Assembly: GCA_964434935.1 (NCBI GenBank)
Contig: CAYSWS010000001.1
Span: 21,455-85,454 of the forward strand
Length of the DNA: 64,000 nt
Direction: 5' to 3'
Source: CAYSWS01 sp964434935
GTDB taxonomy: Bacteria; Patescibacteriota; WWE3; UBA101185; UBA10185
A program made the position numbers and the translations under genes. The notes under the pieces are model-generated. The model had not been told where the DNA came from, did no database searches, and saw only the letters and a program-made list of their open reading frames with translations. Shown here piece after piece: positions 18,876-26,266 of this stretch (position 1 is the first letter of the stretch; every line of letters starts with the position of its first letter).

Positions 18876-20588
18876 GTGAGTGAAATAATAAACAATATTG
18901 AACCGATGGAAGAGATCCATAAAGAAAATGAGAGTAAGCGGAGTATAAGTAGAAGAGATTTTTTAAAAATAGTAGGTGCTGCTTCAGCTAGTATAGCTAC
19001 CGGTGCAGAAGTAGGTAGGATCATAGGCGAGACGGGGAGAGACTACTTGAAACTTGGCAGTCCGGATGAATTTGTAGGTTCCATAGAGCAATTACCGGAA
19101 AGAATAGAGGTAGCCAGGAATATGGAGAAGCAACTGGTTGAGATCGGAAAGTATAGGGAAAAGCTGGGCTTAACTCAACTACCCTGGGAGCTGAGCCTGA
19201 TAGAAAAATATTATGCCAGCGCTTTTATTTCTGAGGAAACTTGGCGCGAACCTGCTGAGATAGCGCTCGAAATGCCGGTGGCCAAGAGATCTTATGGCGA
19301 GCTGATCAAGGATGTCATGAAGAAAGTGTATGGAGACAAGTCCGGTAGGTTGGTCAAAGCCGTTTATAGTGATGAGGGAAATCCGGAAGGAGTGCTGTTT
19401 TGGAACGATACAAGAAAAGTCTCATTACCGCGTGAAATAACAAATAAACTATATCCTGATGTGCTTCACAACGCCCTGCACGAAGCCGTTGGTCATGGCT
19501 CAGATCCTGCGGACGCACTTACAGTATTTCCTACCGGCGTGCTGTTAAAAGCCGAGGAAGGTAAATGGCGAGCATTATCAAAGGCATTATCGATCGAGGG
19601 CCAATTCCTCTTCAATCCCGGTGATTCTGCATATCCCATGTTCAAAAAGGATCTGGGAGAAGCTTATGCCAGGGAATTTGTGCTGGAAAAACAGGTTCCG
19701 GCTTTTGGTGAAGGTATGAACGATCTGACCGGCCCGCTGGCGGAGATAGCCCAAAAACAAGGAGTAGCCGCAGCTGATATTAAATTCAATAAACGGGCGT
19801 GTCTTGTGATTGGCACTAAATTGACTGAGAGCAAGCTCTCCAAAAGGATAAGTTTTAACGACAATTTGGAAAAAGCCTACAATGAAAAAATGGACAGCGC
19901 TTTAAGGGAGATATATGCCGAGATGGTAAAGTACGCCCTTATATATCCCGATCTTATAAATAATGATGAGGATATTGTTGGAGGTGTCAAGGAGGTGTTC
20001 CAAGCCATATCAGGCAGGGACGATATTGACATGAACAGGCTACGCGCAGAAGTGATAAAACCAAACCCGGAACTTTTAGTCTTAAGATCAGAGGAAGAAA
20101 AAGCAGTAGCGGCTGCCGTATCTATAATGGAGCAGGAAAGCCTATCTCAGCCCCCTCAACCAGTTGAGTATGTGTCTTCTGTTGTTGACGTGGCAGAGAT
20201 CAAGGAGGAGATCACAGACATTAGTGAGAAGCGTGATAAATTTGAAAGTTTCATACACTTTGGCGAACTGCCGGAAAGCGCGCAGGAGCTAAGTGATGAG
20301 GAACGCGGATTATTTGAGACATATGCAAAACAGTGTTCGAAGATGATCAGCCAGTACCCAACTTTGTCAAACACATTATATAAAAAACTTGACTGGGAAT
20401 TTGACCCGCCTCTGCATATTTGGGAAATAATGGAGATAGAAATGGCTATAGATACCGCTCAGATCAGAGAACTTTTGGATGACCCTAGCCTTTTAAAAGA
20501 TAGTGAGAGGTTTCAGGCTTTGAACAGTAAGTCGGAAGTGCTACAAAAATTTATTGATTCTGAGGCTTTTGGAGTAAGAATTTCCTAA
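18876..20588 (+). CDS. Tat-exported protein with M49 (DPP III)-like HExxGH motif
   Basis: The 570-aa product starts with GTG six bases after TAGAAT (leaderless). Residues 25-31 read SRRDFLK and are followed by an Ala/Gly-rich hydrophobic stretch, a standard twin-arginine signal. Residues 202-209 read HEAVGHGS, strikingly like the HELLGHGS zinc motif of dipeptidyl peptidase III (family M49), where one extra residue separates the ligands compared with HExxH. A second motif at about 344-349 (REIYAE) is placed like the EECRAE ligand motif of M49. Length is near the lower end of the family. I infer a folded zinc peptidase outside the membrane. The C-terminal 150 residues are helical and unassigned. 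Confidence 0.6.
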   Translation: MSEIINNIEPMEEIHKENESKRSISRRDFLKIVGAASASIATGAEVGRIIGETGRDYLKLGSPDEFVGSIEQLPERIEVARNMEKQLVEIGKYREKLGLTQLPWELSLIEKYYASAFISEETWREPAEIALEMPVAKRSYGELIKDVMKKVYGDKSGRLVKAVYSDEGNPEGVLFWNDTRKVSLPREITNKLYPDVLHNALHEAVGHGSDPADALTVFPTGVLLKAEEGKWRALSKALSIEGQFLFNPGDSAYPMFKKDLGEAYAREFVLEKQVPAFGEGMNDLTGPLAEIAQKQGVAAADIKFNKRACLVIGTKLTESKLSKRISFNDNLEKAYNEKMDSALREIYAEMVKYALIYPDLINNDEDIVGGVKEVFQAISGRDDIDMNRLRAEVIKPNPELLVLRSEEEKAVAAAVSIMEQESLSQPPQPVEYVSSVVDVAEIKEEITDISEKRDKFESFIHFGELPESAQELSDEERGLFETYAKQCSKMISQYPTLSNTLYKKLDWEFDPPLHIWEIMEIEMAIDTAQIRELLDDPSLLKDSERFQALNSKSEVLQKFIDSEAFGVRIS

Positions 20589-20602
20589 GTGGACATTGTT
20601 GT

Positions 20603-20676
20603 TGGCAGGCTCGCCAGGAGTTGAACCCGGAATAACGGTTTTGGAGACCGTTGTGATACCATTTCACCACGAGCCT
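20603..20676 (-). tRNA. tRNA-Trp (CCA anticodon)
   Basis: On the minus strand AGGCTCG pairs with CGAGCCT to form the acceptor stem, followed by G and an encoded CCA end. The anticodon loop is CTCCAAA inside an ACGGT/ACCGT stem, giving anticodon CCA. The T-arm contains GGGTTCAACTCC. It is the last of four tRNA genes on this strand. Confidence 0.9.
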
Positions 20677-20682
20677 AAGCTA

Positions 20683-20758
20683 TGGAGCCGTTGACCGGGG
20701 TCGAACCGGTGACCTACGCCTTACCATGGCGTTGCTCTGCCAACTGAGCTACAACGGC
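20683..20758 (-). tRNA. tRNA-Thr (GGT anticodon)
   Basis: On the minus strand GCCGTTG pairs with CAACGGC as the acceptor stem, followed by T and an encoded CCA. The D-arm reads AGCTCAGTTGGCAGAGC. The anticodon loop ATGGTAA in an ACGCC/GGCGT stem gives GGT, and the T-arm has GGTTCGACCCC. The gene is separated from tRNA-Trp by only six bases. Confidence 0.93.
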
Positions 20759-20766
20759 GCATCTTA

Positions 20767-20852
20767 TGGTGCCGGGAACAGGATTCGAACCTGTGTAGGC
20801 TTACGCCAACGGTTTTACAGACCGCTCCATTTGGCCACTTTGGTATCCCGGC
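20767..20852 (-). tRNA. tRNA-Tyr (GTA anticodon)
   Basis: A class II tRNA with a long variable arm. On the minus strand GCCGGGA pairs with TCCCGGC, followed by A and CCA. The anticodon loop CTGTAAA in a GCGGT/ACCGT stem gives GTA. The variable arm (about GGCGTAAGCC) forms its own stem, as expected for bacterial tRNA-Tyr. Confidence 0.93.
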
Positions 20853-20860
20853 AAAACTTC

Positions 20861-20935
20861 TGGAGCCAACGGTGGGACTTGAACCCACGACCTATCCCTT
20901 ACAAGGGGATTGCTCTTCCACTGAGCTACGTTGGC
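20861..20935 (-). tRNA. tRNA-Thr (TGT anticodon)
   Basis: On the minus strand GCCAACG pairs with CGTTGGC, followed by T and CCA. The D-arm reads AGCTCAGTGGAAGAGC, and the anticodon loop CTTGTAA in an ATCCC/GGGAT stem gives TGT. The T-arm has GGTTCAAGTCC. A second, incomplete copy of its 5' half lies just upstream. Confidence 0.93.
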
Positions 20936-20968
20936 CTAAACCCTTGTTAGCGAGCGCACGCGAGCGTC

Positions 20969-21004
20969 CAAGGGGATTGCTCTTCCCCACTGAGCTACGT
21001 TGGC
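20969..21004 (-). pseudogene. Broken 5' half of a tRNA-Thr(TGT)
   Basis: The bases repeat the 5' half of the adjacent tRNA-Thr: acceptor strand GCCAACG, D-arm, and the start of the anticodon stem (ATCCCCTTG), with two extra bases in the D-loop. The anticodon loop, T-arm and 3' acceptor strand are missing. The spacer to the intact gene contains CCCTTG (20941-20946), an inverted match to the end of the fragment. It is a duplication remnant, possibly from a recombination event at the tRNA. Confidence 0.75.
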
Positions 21005-21067
21005 GCAAGAACAACCAAAGCATTCTATCATGTATATTTTACTGGTTCCAAGAGAATTTAGGAAACT

Positions 21068-21484
21068 TTAGCCTTGATCTTGAGGGGCGCCTTCTTCCGG
21101 GGAGGCCATTTCCTTCGAAGACATCCTCTCAGTATCCTCTTTGATCTCCAAGATATTAGTGGCTTCACTGTCTTGCATACGCTCGATCTTTTCTTCCCAT
21201 TTTTGTTGTGACGAATGAAGAAGAGATATCATCAAAAAGGTCATGACCGTAGTAAAGGTGTTAATGATGAGCTGCCAGGTGTGGCCAAAACCTATGAAAA
21301 ATCCACTTAATGCCCACACTACAACAATAAATACTGAAAGAGAAAACCAAAAAGGAGAACCTACTACTTTGTCAACTGCGTTGGCAAAGCCCTGAAACTT
21401 ACTCTCTAATTTTTTTACTTTCTTATTTTCTCTAGGGGACGAATTCACTATTATAATGTTAGTTTGAATAAATAAATGTGTCAA
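21068..21484 (-). CDS. Low-affinity iron permease-like small membrane protein
   Basis: Up to 138 aa. After a charged N-terminus there are two membrane helices (about 46-66 and 72-92) with the pattern FWFSLSVFIVVVWALSG, then TWQLIINTFTTVMTFLMISLL. This matches the core of the low-affinity iron permease family (PF04120), where a W-Q-L-x-I-N-T-x-T-T-x-x-T-F-L-M motif is conserved. The tail is charged and probably cytoplasmic. Members in bacteria are short, like this one, and transport has rarely been shown. The start is uncertain: TATAAT lies within the first codons, so translation may begin further in, near residue 13 or later. Confidence 0.6.
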   Translation of the reverse strand: MTHLFIQTNIIIVNSSPRENKKVKKLESKFQGFANAVDKVVGSPFWFSLSVFIVVVWALSGFFIGFGHTWQLIINTFTTVMTFLMISLLHSSQQKWEEKIERMQDSEATNILEIKEDTERMSSKEMASPEEGAPQDQG

Positions 21485-21497
21485 ACAAGACTATATA

Positions 21498-21527
21498 TTG
21501 TCACAACAGAGAATTGTCTGGTATAAT
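21498..21527 (+). promoter_or_regulatory. Sigma70-type promoter for the Cys-rich protein gene
   Basis: TTGTCA (21498-21503) and TATAAT (21522-21527) are separated by 18 bases. The expected transcript carries about 45 bases of leader with a Shine-Dalgarno site (AAAGGAGAG) before the ATG at 21581. Confidence 0.65.
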
Positions 21528-21580
21528 ATGGGTTACCCCTTAAATAAAGGGAAAAGCATAGTAGGAAAGGAGAGAGTAGC

Positions 21581-21838
21581 ATGAGTGAGAGTACGCAGGA
21601 GTTGGGGACGGGTCTTAGTGATTATCAGATAAGGAATCTGGTCTCACGAGCCCACAGGCTTGATGGTGTGAATGTGCTAGAGGTAGACCTACCTCAACCA
21701 AGACTTCAGACGCACATTCGAAGCCTGCCCCCAAAGAACATTTCCGCTGAGACATGCATTTGTCACGGGTGCCCGCATCATAAGAAAGATAGTTGCCCCG
21801 GATGTGGAAGTTGTTCAATCTACCTAAATAGTAGGTAG
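21581..21838 (+). CDS. Small protein with Cys/His-rich C-terminus
   Basis: The 85-aa product has a strong Shine-Dalgarno site and its own promoter. The last 30 residues carry C-I-C-H-G-C-P-H-H, then SCPGCGSC: six Cys and three His in about 22 residues, suited to binding zinc or another metal. The first 50 residues have no recognisable domain, no signal and no membrane helix. I do not recognise the family. An independent promoter plus a well-placed ribosome site argue that it is a real gene. Confidence 0.6.
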   Translation: MSESTQELGTGLSDYQIRNLVSRAHRLDGVNVLEVDLPQPRLQTHIRSLPPKNISAETCICHGCPHHKKDSCPGCGSCSIYLNSR

Positions 21839-21897
21839 TCAGTCCTCTCTCATGCGCGAAGCATTATGGAGATAAAACTCCGCTTCATCTGAACTGG

Positions 21898-21952
21898 GCT
21901 GGTGGGACTAATCTGCAACATATTTGCCTTTGGCAAAGCAGAACCCACCAGC
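21898..21952 (+). promoter_or_regulatory. Nested long hairpin upstream of rpmB
   Basis: Three stacked inverted repeats share one axis: GCTGGTGGG (21898-21906) with CCCACCAGC (21944-21952), CTGC (21913-21916) with GCAG (21938-21941), and TTTGCC (21923-21928) with GGCAAA (21932-21937) around a 3-base loop. No T-run follows, so it is not a typical terminator. It lies between the Cys-rich gene and rpmB and may be an RNA leader, processing site or binding site. The rest of 21839-22018 shows only a probable promoter (TTGTCA at about 21980). Confidence 0.5.
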
Positions 21953-22018
21953 ACCACCCCTTTATCTTCCGTTTTACCCTTGTCAAATCAAACAATTAAT
22001 GTTTTAATCCAATGTGCT

Positions 22019-22252
22019 ATGTCTCGTATTTGCGATATTTGTGAAAAAAGCTACATGAAAGGAAACCTAGTGCCTAGAGGTGTGGGGAGACGTGTGACCA
22101 ACAGGGCTATTAGAAGGCAGCAACCTAATCTGAGGAAAAAGAAGATCACCCTCGAAGGTCAGAACATCACAGTGAATATTTGCTCATCTTGTTTAAAGAG
22201 AATGAACTATCAAGCCAAGAAAGCTAAAGCTCAAGAAGTTGTTACCGAATAG
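22019..22252 (+). CDS. rpmB: 50S ribosomal protein L28
   Basis: The 77-aa product begins MSRICDICEKSYMKGN, with typical L28 features: a first CxxC pair, a NxVxRGVxRRVTNRA-like loop, RRxxPNLRKKKI and a second Cys pair (CSSC). It binds 23S rRNA in the large subunit. The reading frame is open further upstream, but homology starts at this ATG. A probable promoter (TTGTCA at about 21980, TTTAAT ten bases before the ATG) suggests a very short leader. Its 3' end overlaps the convergent fmt gene by 11 bases. Confidence 0.95.
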   Translation: MSRICDICEKSYMKGNLVPRGVGRRVTNRAIRRQQPNLRKKKITLEGQNITVNICSSCLKRMNYQAKKAKAQEVVTE

Positions 22253-23168
22253 CGTACCCATTCACAAAACTCATCCAATCAACTTCATTTTTCCCTTCCA
22301 CCTGAAGTTTAGTTATTTTCAGCCTGCCATTTTGCCTTTCTGCGGACAAGATCTTTACGCGCAGATTAGGATAAGAGCTAGGTTTAAGCCGGACCTGGCT
22401 GACTAATTTATCATTGTTTTCCAGTTCACTTAGGGTGGTCCAGGCCACCGGCCAGGGATGGAAGGCTCTGATCTTGCGTTCGATGAGAGAGGGCTCTTCG
22501 CGCCAGTTGATCTTGGCATCTTCCTTGAAGACATAAGTTGTTTCCGGGCGGGTCTTGGAGTAGCAATAAGTGGCTTCCTGGTGGTTTTGCGGCTGTGGTT
22601 TGATCTTGCCTGCCGTGTAATCCCGGATGACCTGAGGTAAGTTTTCAGCTGCCACACTAAATAATCGATCATATAAAATTCCTGAGGTCTCCGTGTGGTC
22701 AAGAGGGCAGCGGATCTGATGCAAAATGTCTCCGGTGTCCATCCTTTCGTCCAGCAGATAATAAGTAATACCCGTTTCGTCTAAGCCTTGCAAAATGGCA
22801 TGCTGCACTGGACTGGCGCCCCTCAATTTAGGCAGCAAGGAAAAGTGAATATTTATAATGCCGTACTTTGGTGCTTCGATGATGGCTTTGGGTATGATGA
22901 AACTAAAATCGGCTACCACTCCCAGCTCAACGCCGTGCTTTTGTAAACTTTTAATTATGCTGCCTTTTTCTTCTTTGATGGAACCGATGGTCACAAAGTC
23001 TAGGCCGTGGTCCTTGGCCCAACGTTTGACCGCCGTCTCTCTATCTGTCTGCTCTCTGCCCACCTTAGTGTCGGTTTTGGTCACGCAGAGCACAAGATCA
23101 AAGTTATCATGCAAACTTTCTAAAATAGGTTCTGATCTGTCTGATGTGCCGAAAAACGCAATTTTCAT
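22242..23168 (-). CDS. fmt: Methionyl-tRNA formyltransferase
   Basis: The 308-aa enzyme formylates initiator Met-tRNA with 10-formyl-THF. The N-terminal Rossmann domain starts KIAFFGTSD. The catalytic region has NIHFSLLPKLRGASPVQHAI, containing the conserved N-x-H and SLLPxxRGAxPxxxA signature, and GITYYLLDERMDTGDIL with the catalytic Asp. The C-terminal OB-like domain (about 205-308) includes RKIRAFHPWPVAWT. It is followed upstream on the same strand by def, so formylation and deformylation are encoded together. It overlaps rpmB convergently by 11 bases. Confidence 0.95.
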   Translation of the reverse strand: MKIAFFGTSDRSEPILESLHDNFDLVLCVTKTDTKVGREQTDRETAVKRWAKDHGLDFVTIGSIKEEKGSIIKSLQKHGVELGVVADFSFIIPKAIIEAPKYGIINIHFSLLPKLRGASPVQHAILQGLDETGITYYLLDERMDTGDILHQIRCPLDHTETSGILYDRLFSVAAENLPQVIRDYTAGKIKPQPQNHQEATYCYSKTRPETTYVFKEDAKINWREEPSLIERKIRAFHPWPVAWTTLSELENNDKLVSQVRLKPSSYPNLRVKILSAERQNGRLKITKLQVEGKNEVDWMSFVNGYAIR

Positions 23169-23186
23169 AAAAACACCATATTAACG

Positions 23187-23732
23187 TTAAAGATTAGTCT
23201 TTTGCTCCAGCATTTTATTGAACTCTTCTTCCGTAAGGACAGGCCCCACAGCTCTATCCTCATCCAGGATGATCTTGCCTTCCAGGTGATCCATTTCATG
23301 CTGGATGACGCGAGCAAAAAACCCGGCGGCATTGAGAAAGAACTTTTTACCTTCAACATCGTAAGCCTCAATTTTGATCTTTTCCGCTCTTTCCACCTGC
23401 ACATAGGTGTCGGGAATGCTCAGACAGCCCTCCCAGCCCAAGACTTTTTCTTGAGAAGACTTTAACAATACCGGATTTATTAACACTCTATCTTCAAGAC
23501 TGATATCGTCTGTATCATTGTCGCTGTCGACAAATCGTCTGGCAATACACACTCTATTTAGCACACCTAGTTGGGGGGCTGCTAATCCGGCACCCACTGG
23601 ATCCTTGGCGGCCCTGACCGTATCGAGTAAGTTTTGTACTAATGTTTTTAGTTCTTTGTCAAAGCTCACTACAGGCTCACATTTTACGTGTAACTTCTCA
23701 TGAGGTTCGATCAAAATAGTTTCTACAGACAT
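23187..23732 (-). CDS. def: Peptide deformylase
   Basis: The 181-aa metalloenzyme removes the formyl group from nascent proteins. All three family motifs are present: GAGLAAPQLGV, GWEGCLSIPD (Cys metal ligand) and VIQHEMDHLEG (HExxH, two His ligands and catalytic Glu). The frame is open to 23783, but that extra segment runs into a 33-bp repeat, so I start at MSVETILIEP (23732). It lies 18 bases upstream of fmt on the same strand and they probably form one operon. Confidence 0.95.
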   Translation of the reverse strand: MSVETILIEPHEKLHVKCEPVVSFDKELKTLVQNLLDTVRAAKDPVGAGLAAPQLGVLNRVCIARRFVDSDNDTDDISLEDRVLINPVLLKSSQEKVLGWEGCLSIPDTYVQVERAEKIKIEAYDVEGKKFFLNAAGFFARVIQHEMDHLEGKIILDEDRAVGPVLTEEEFNKMLEQKTNL

Positions 23733-23742
23733 GGCGTTATTA

Positions 23743-23795
23743 TATCTCATTTCACTCGATGCTCCGAGTACGGAGTATCTCATTTCACTCGATGC
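23743..23795. repeat. 33-bp tandem repeat running into the assembly gap
   Basis: TATCTCATTTCACTCGATGC occurs at 23743-23762 and again at 23776-23795, giving a 33-base unit. Between them GATGCTCCG and CGGAGTATC form a 9-bp stem (one G:T) with an AGTA loop. The second copy ends exactly at the run of N, so a longer repeat array probably caused the assembly break. Confidence 0.75.
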
Positions 23796-23895
23796 NNNNN
23801 NNNNNNNNNNNNNNNNNNNNNNNNNNNNNNNNNNNNNNNNNNNNNNNNNNNNNNNNNNNNNNNNNNNNNNNNNNNNNNNNNNNNNNNNNNNNNNN
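23796..23895. other. Assembly gap (100 N)
   Basis: Exactly 100 undefined bases, the conventional placeholder for a scaffold gap of unknown size. It separates def and the 33-bp repeats from mreB. Genes may be missing here, and the orientation and adjacency of the two contigs rest on scaffolding. Confidence 0.98.
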
Positions 23896-23948
23896 AGAGG
23901 AAAGTTCTATAGATTGTTTTTATTAAAATTTGATAAACTCACAGTGGT

Positions 23949-24989
23949 ATGTTGAATAAGTTATTCGGGTATTTTTCCCACGACATAGGAATAGACCTGG
24001 GTACGGCCAATACGCTGGTTTTTGTTAAGGGTAAAGGCATTACCATCAGGGAGCCCAGTGTAGTGGCCATCCACAAAAAGACCAAAGAAGTACTGGCGGT
24101 AGGTGAAGAGGCTAAAAAAATGCTGGGCAAGACACCCGACATCATTCAAGCTATAAGACCTTTGCGTGATGGAGTGATCTCGGATTTTTACGTCACGGAA
24201 AAAATGATCTCCTATTTTATCAAACAAGTGCACGAAACACCCTCACGGGTGCCCAAGATCCCCAGACCGCGGGCTGTTATGGGAGTGCCCTCGGGAGTGA
24301 CTTCCGTAGAGAGAAAGGCGGTCATTGATGCGGCCAAAAATGCCGGTGCCCGAGAAGTATACTTGATCGATGAGCCTATGGCGGCCGCCATAGGCGCAGG
24401 CCTGGACGTGAACGAACCTAAAGGCACCATGATCGTGGATATGGGAGGTGGGACCAGCGAGATAGCTGTCATATCTTTAGGGGGTTTGGTGGTGAACAAA
24501 TCCTTAAGGATCGCCGGTGACGAGATGGACGAAGCCATAGTCAATTATGCCCGCGATACCCACAACCTACTTCTGGGGGAGAGAAGCGCTGAAGAAGTAA
24601 AGTGCCAGATCGGCAACGCCGTAGAATTCGATAAAGAAAATAATTTTAGCGCCGTACTCAGAGGCAGGGATCTCAAAACAGGTTTGCCCCGTTCCATAGA
24701 GGTCAGCCCAGCCGAAATCAGGGAAGCTCTGCAGGAACCCATCTACGAAATAGTCAACGGCGTTAAAGATGCCATTGAAGACACCCCGGCTGAGCTCATG
24801 TCGGATATTGTGAAGGATGGTATCATGCTGGCCGGCGGCACGGCTTTGCTCAGAGGATTAGATAAGCTTATGGAGTTTGAACTGAAGGTACCGGTCAAGG
24901 TGGCCAAGGACCCTATGACCTGTGTGGTAAGAGGCTGCGGTAAGCTGCTGGATGATCTGGCGCTCTTGGAACGAGTCCGTATAAAATAA
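23949..24989 (+). CDS. mreB: Rod shape-determining actin homolog MreB
   Basis: The 346-aa actin-fold ATPase polymerises under the membrane and directs lateral wall synthesis. Phosphate 1 motif DIGIDLGTANTLVFVKGKG is at about 11-29, the phosphate 2 region reads MIVDMGGGTSEIAVISLGG at about 160-178, and the adenosine motif is MLAGGTALLRGLDKL at about 294-308. The N-terminal FGYFSHD resembles the membrane-binding start of other MreB proteins. It is first in the mreB-mreC-mreD-mrdA cluster, starting 53 bases after the gap, so its promoter may be partly lost. Confidence 0.97.
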   Translation: MLNKLFGYFSHDIGIDLGTANTLVFVKGKGITIREPSVVAIHKKTKEVLAVGEEAKKMLGKTPDIIQAIRPLRDGVISDFYVTEKMISYFIKQVHETPSRVPKIPRPRAVMGVPSGVTSVERKAVIDAAKNAGAREVYLIDEPMAAAIGAGLDVNEPKGTMIVDMGGGTSEIAVISLGGLVVNKSLRIAGDEMDEAIVNYARDTHNLLLGERSAEEVKCQIGNAVEFDKENNFSAVLRGRDLKTGLPRSIEVSPAEIREALQEPIYEIVNGVKDAIEDTPAELMSDIVKDGIMLAGGTALLRGLDKLMEFELKVPVKVAKDPMTCVVRGCGKLLDDLALLERVRIK

Positions 24990-25013
24990 GCCCTTTTTTG
25001 TTAGAATAACTGT

Positions 25014-25793
25014 GTGAAAATCTTTTTAGTGGCTGTGTTCATTCTTATATTTGGCCTTCTTGACCTGTTCGATCCGCTAAGAGCCGCTTTTCAGTTCTTT
25101 TCCACGCCGGTGCAGTATGGCTTGAGGAGTTCGGCCGTGGGTATTAAAAATTCGTACCAGCTATTTCATGATCTCAACAACATTAGAAAAGAGAATTTGG
25201 CACTTCTGAGAGAGAATCGTGAACTGCAGGGTATTATTGTGGACCTGAAAAAAGCGGAGGAGGAGAACAAACTGCTGCGAGATCAGTTGGAACTAAAGAA
25301 CAAGGATTTTTTCGATAAAGATCTTCTGTTGGCGCTAGTGTTGGGAAATCCGGCCGATCTTACCGGTACCAGCCTGGTGCTCGATAAGGGTAGCCGTCAG
25401 GGTGTGCAGGTGGGCAATAATGTTGTCTCAGGAAATATTTTGGTGGGCATTGTTACCCAAGTATCCGATGAAAGAAGCATCATGGAGTTGACCATCTCTC
25501 CCCAGGTCTCCATCACTGTTATTAATGTGGAACCTGTTTCCAAGGCGGAGGGGTTGGCACAAGGGGATCTGGGCACAAGCATAAAAGTCACCAGACTTCT
25601 TCCCGGTGAAAAGGTGGACAAAGACGATATTTTTGTTTCCTCTGGCAAGGATGGTAAATTTCTACCCGGGCTGACCGTGGGCCGGGTGAGCGAGGTAACC
25701 TTTGAATCTGCCGAACCTTTGAAGAGCGCCATCTTATCTCCCATAGTGGATTTTTCCAGGTTAGACAAAGTTTTTATAATTTTGAATTCATGA
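25014..25793 (+). CDS. mreC: Rod shape-determining protein MreC
   Basis: The 259-aa product starts with GTG, six bases after TAGAAT, so it also has its own leaderless promoter inside the cluster. A membrane helix (about 2-22) is followed by a coiled coil (about 45-90; rich in Glu, Leu, Lys), then the two beta-barrel domains of MreC, with GSRQGVQVGNNVV, LVGIVTQVSDERSIMEL and ending FVSSGKDGKFLPGLTVGRV. MreC links MreB to PBP2 on the outer face of the membrane. Its last codons overlap mreD by 4 bases (ATGA). Confidence 0.93.
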   Translation: MKIFLVAVFILIFGLLDLFDPLRAAFQFFSTPVQYGLRSSAVGIKNSYQLFHDLNNIRKENLALLRENRELQGIIVDLKKAEEENKLLRDQLELKNKDFFDKDLLLALVLGNPADLTGTSLVLDKGSRQGVQVGNNVVSGNILVGIVTQVSDERSIMELTISPQVSITVINVEPVSKAEGLAQGDLGTSIKVTRLLPGEKVDKDDIFVSSGKDGKFLPGLTVGRVSEVTFESAEPLKSAILSPIVDFSRLDKVFIILNS

Positions 25794-26266
25794 GAAAATA
25801 TTTTTTGATCACAATTTTTAGTTTGATATTAGTTCTGCTGGAGGAGTCGTTCGCTGGGGAATTTTTGGGCGCCGCCTTAAATCCCAATCTTATTTTGGCT
25901 CTAAGTTTTGCCTTTCTATTTGCCGATGACCGCCGGGCAAGTTTGTACAGTGCTTTAATTGGCGGCTTATGGCTGGATCTTATGGGAGTAGGCATTGTGG
26001 GCCTGTCATCCTTTATGCTCGTGCTTTTGCTCATCTTAGCCTCATGGATCAGGAACGCGCTTTTTAAAGGTGTCTGGGTCCAGGTTGTAGTGATCGTTTG
26101 TTCGACCATGCTTTTCAAGTTGATCATGAACTACCCGCAAATGAACTATTCCTGGAAATTAGTTGTGGCCGGGATCTTGACCTCACTGATCTCGCTGATC
26201 TTTTACTGGGGCCTTAGCCGCACCAGACAAAGATTCTTAAGTTTCGAATTCAGGATCAGGGCATGA
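25790..26266 (+). CDS. mreD: Rod shape-determining membrane protein MreD
   Basis: The 158-aa product has about five membrane helices, the usual MreD size and topology. LNPNLILALSFAFLFADDRRASLYSALIGGLWLDLM matches, in two pieces, the conserved P-x-x-x-L and G-x-x-x-D pattern of MreD. It is encoded in ATGA overlap with mreC before it and mrdA after it, so all three are translationally coupled. It belongs to the elongasome with MreC and PBP2. Confidence 0.88.
   Translation: MRKYFLITIFSLILVLLEESFAGEFLGAALNPNLILALSFAFLFADDRRASLYSALIGGLWLDLMGVGIVGLSSFMLVLLLILASWIRNALFKGVWVQVVVIVCSTMLFKLIMNYPQMNYSWKLVVAGILTSLISLIFYWGLSRTRQRFLSFEFRIRA

Noticed and set aside
20726..21144. Plus-strand frames across the tRNA cluster
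   Set aside because: They read through complete tRNA genes on the opposite strand.
23700..23955. Open frames crossing the N block
   Set aside because: They exist only because undefined bases contain no stop codons; the real plus-strand gene is mreB at 23949.
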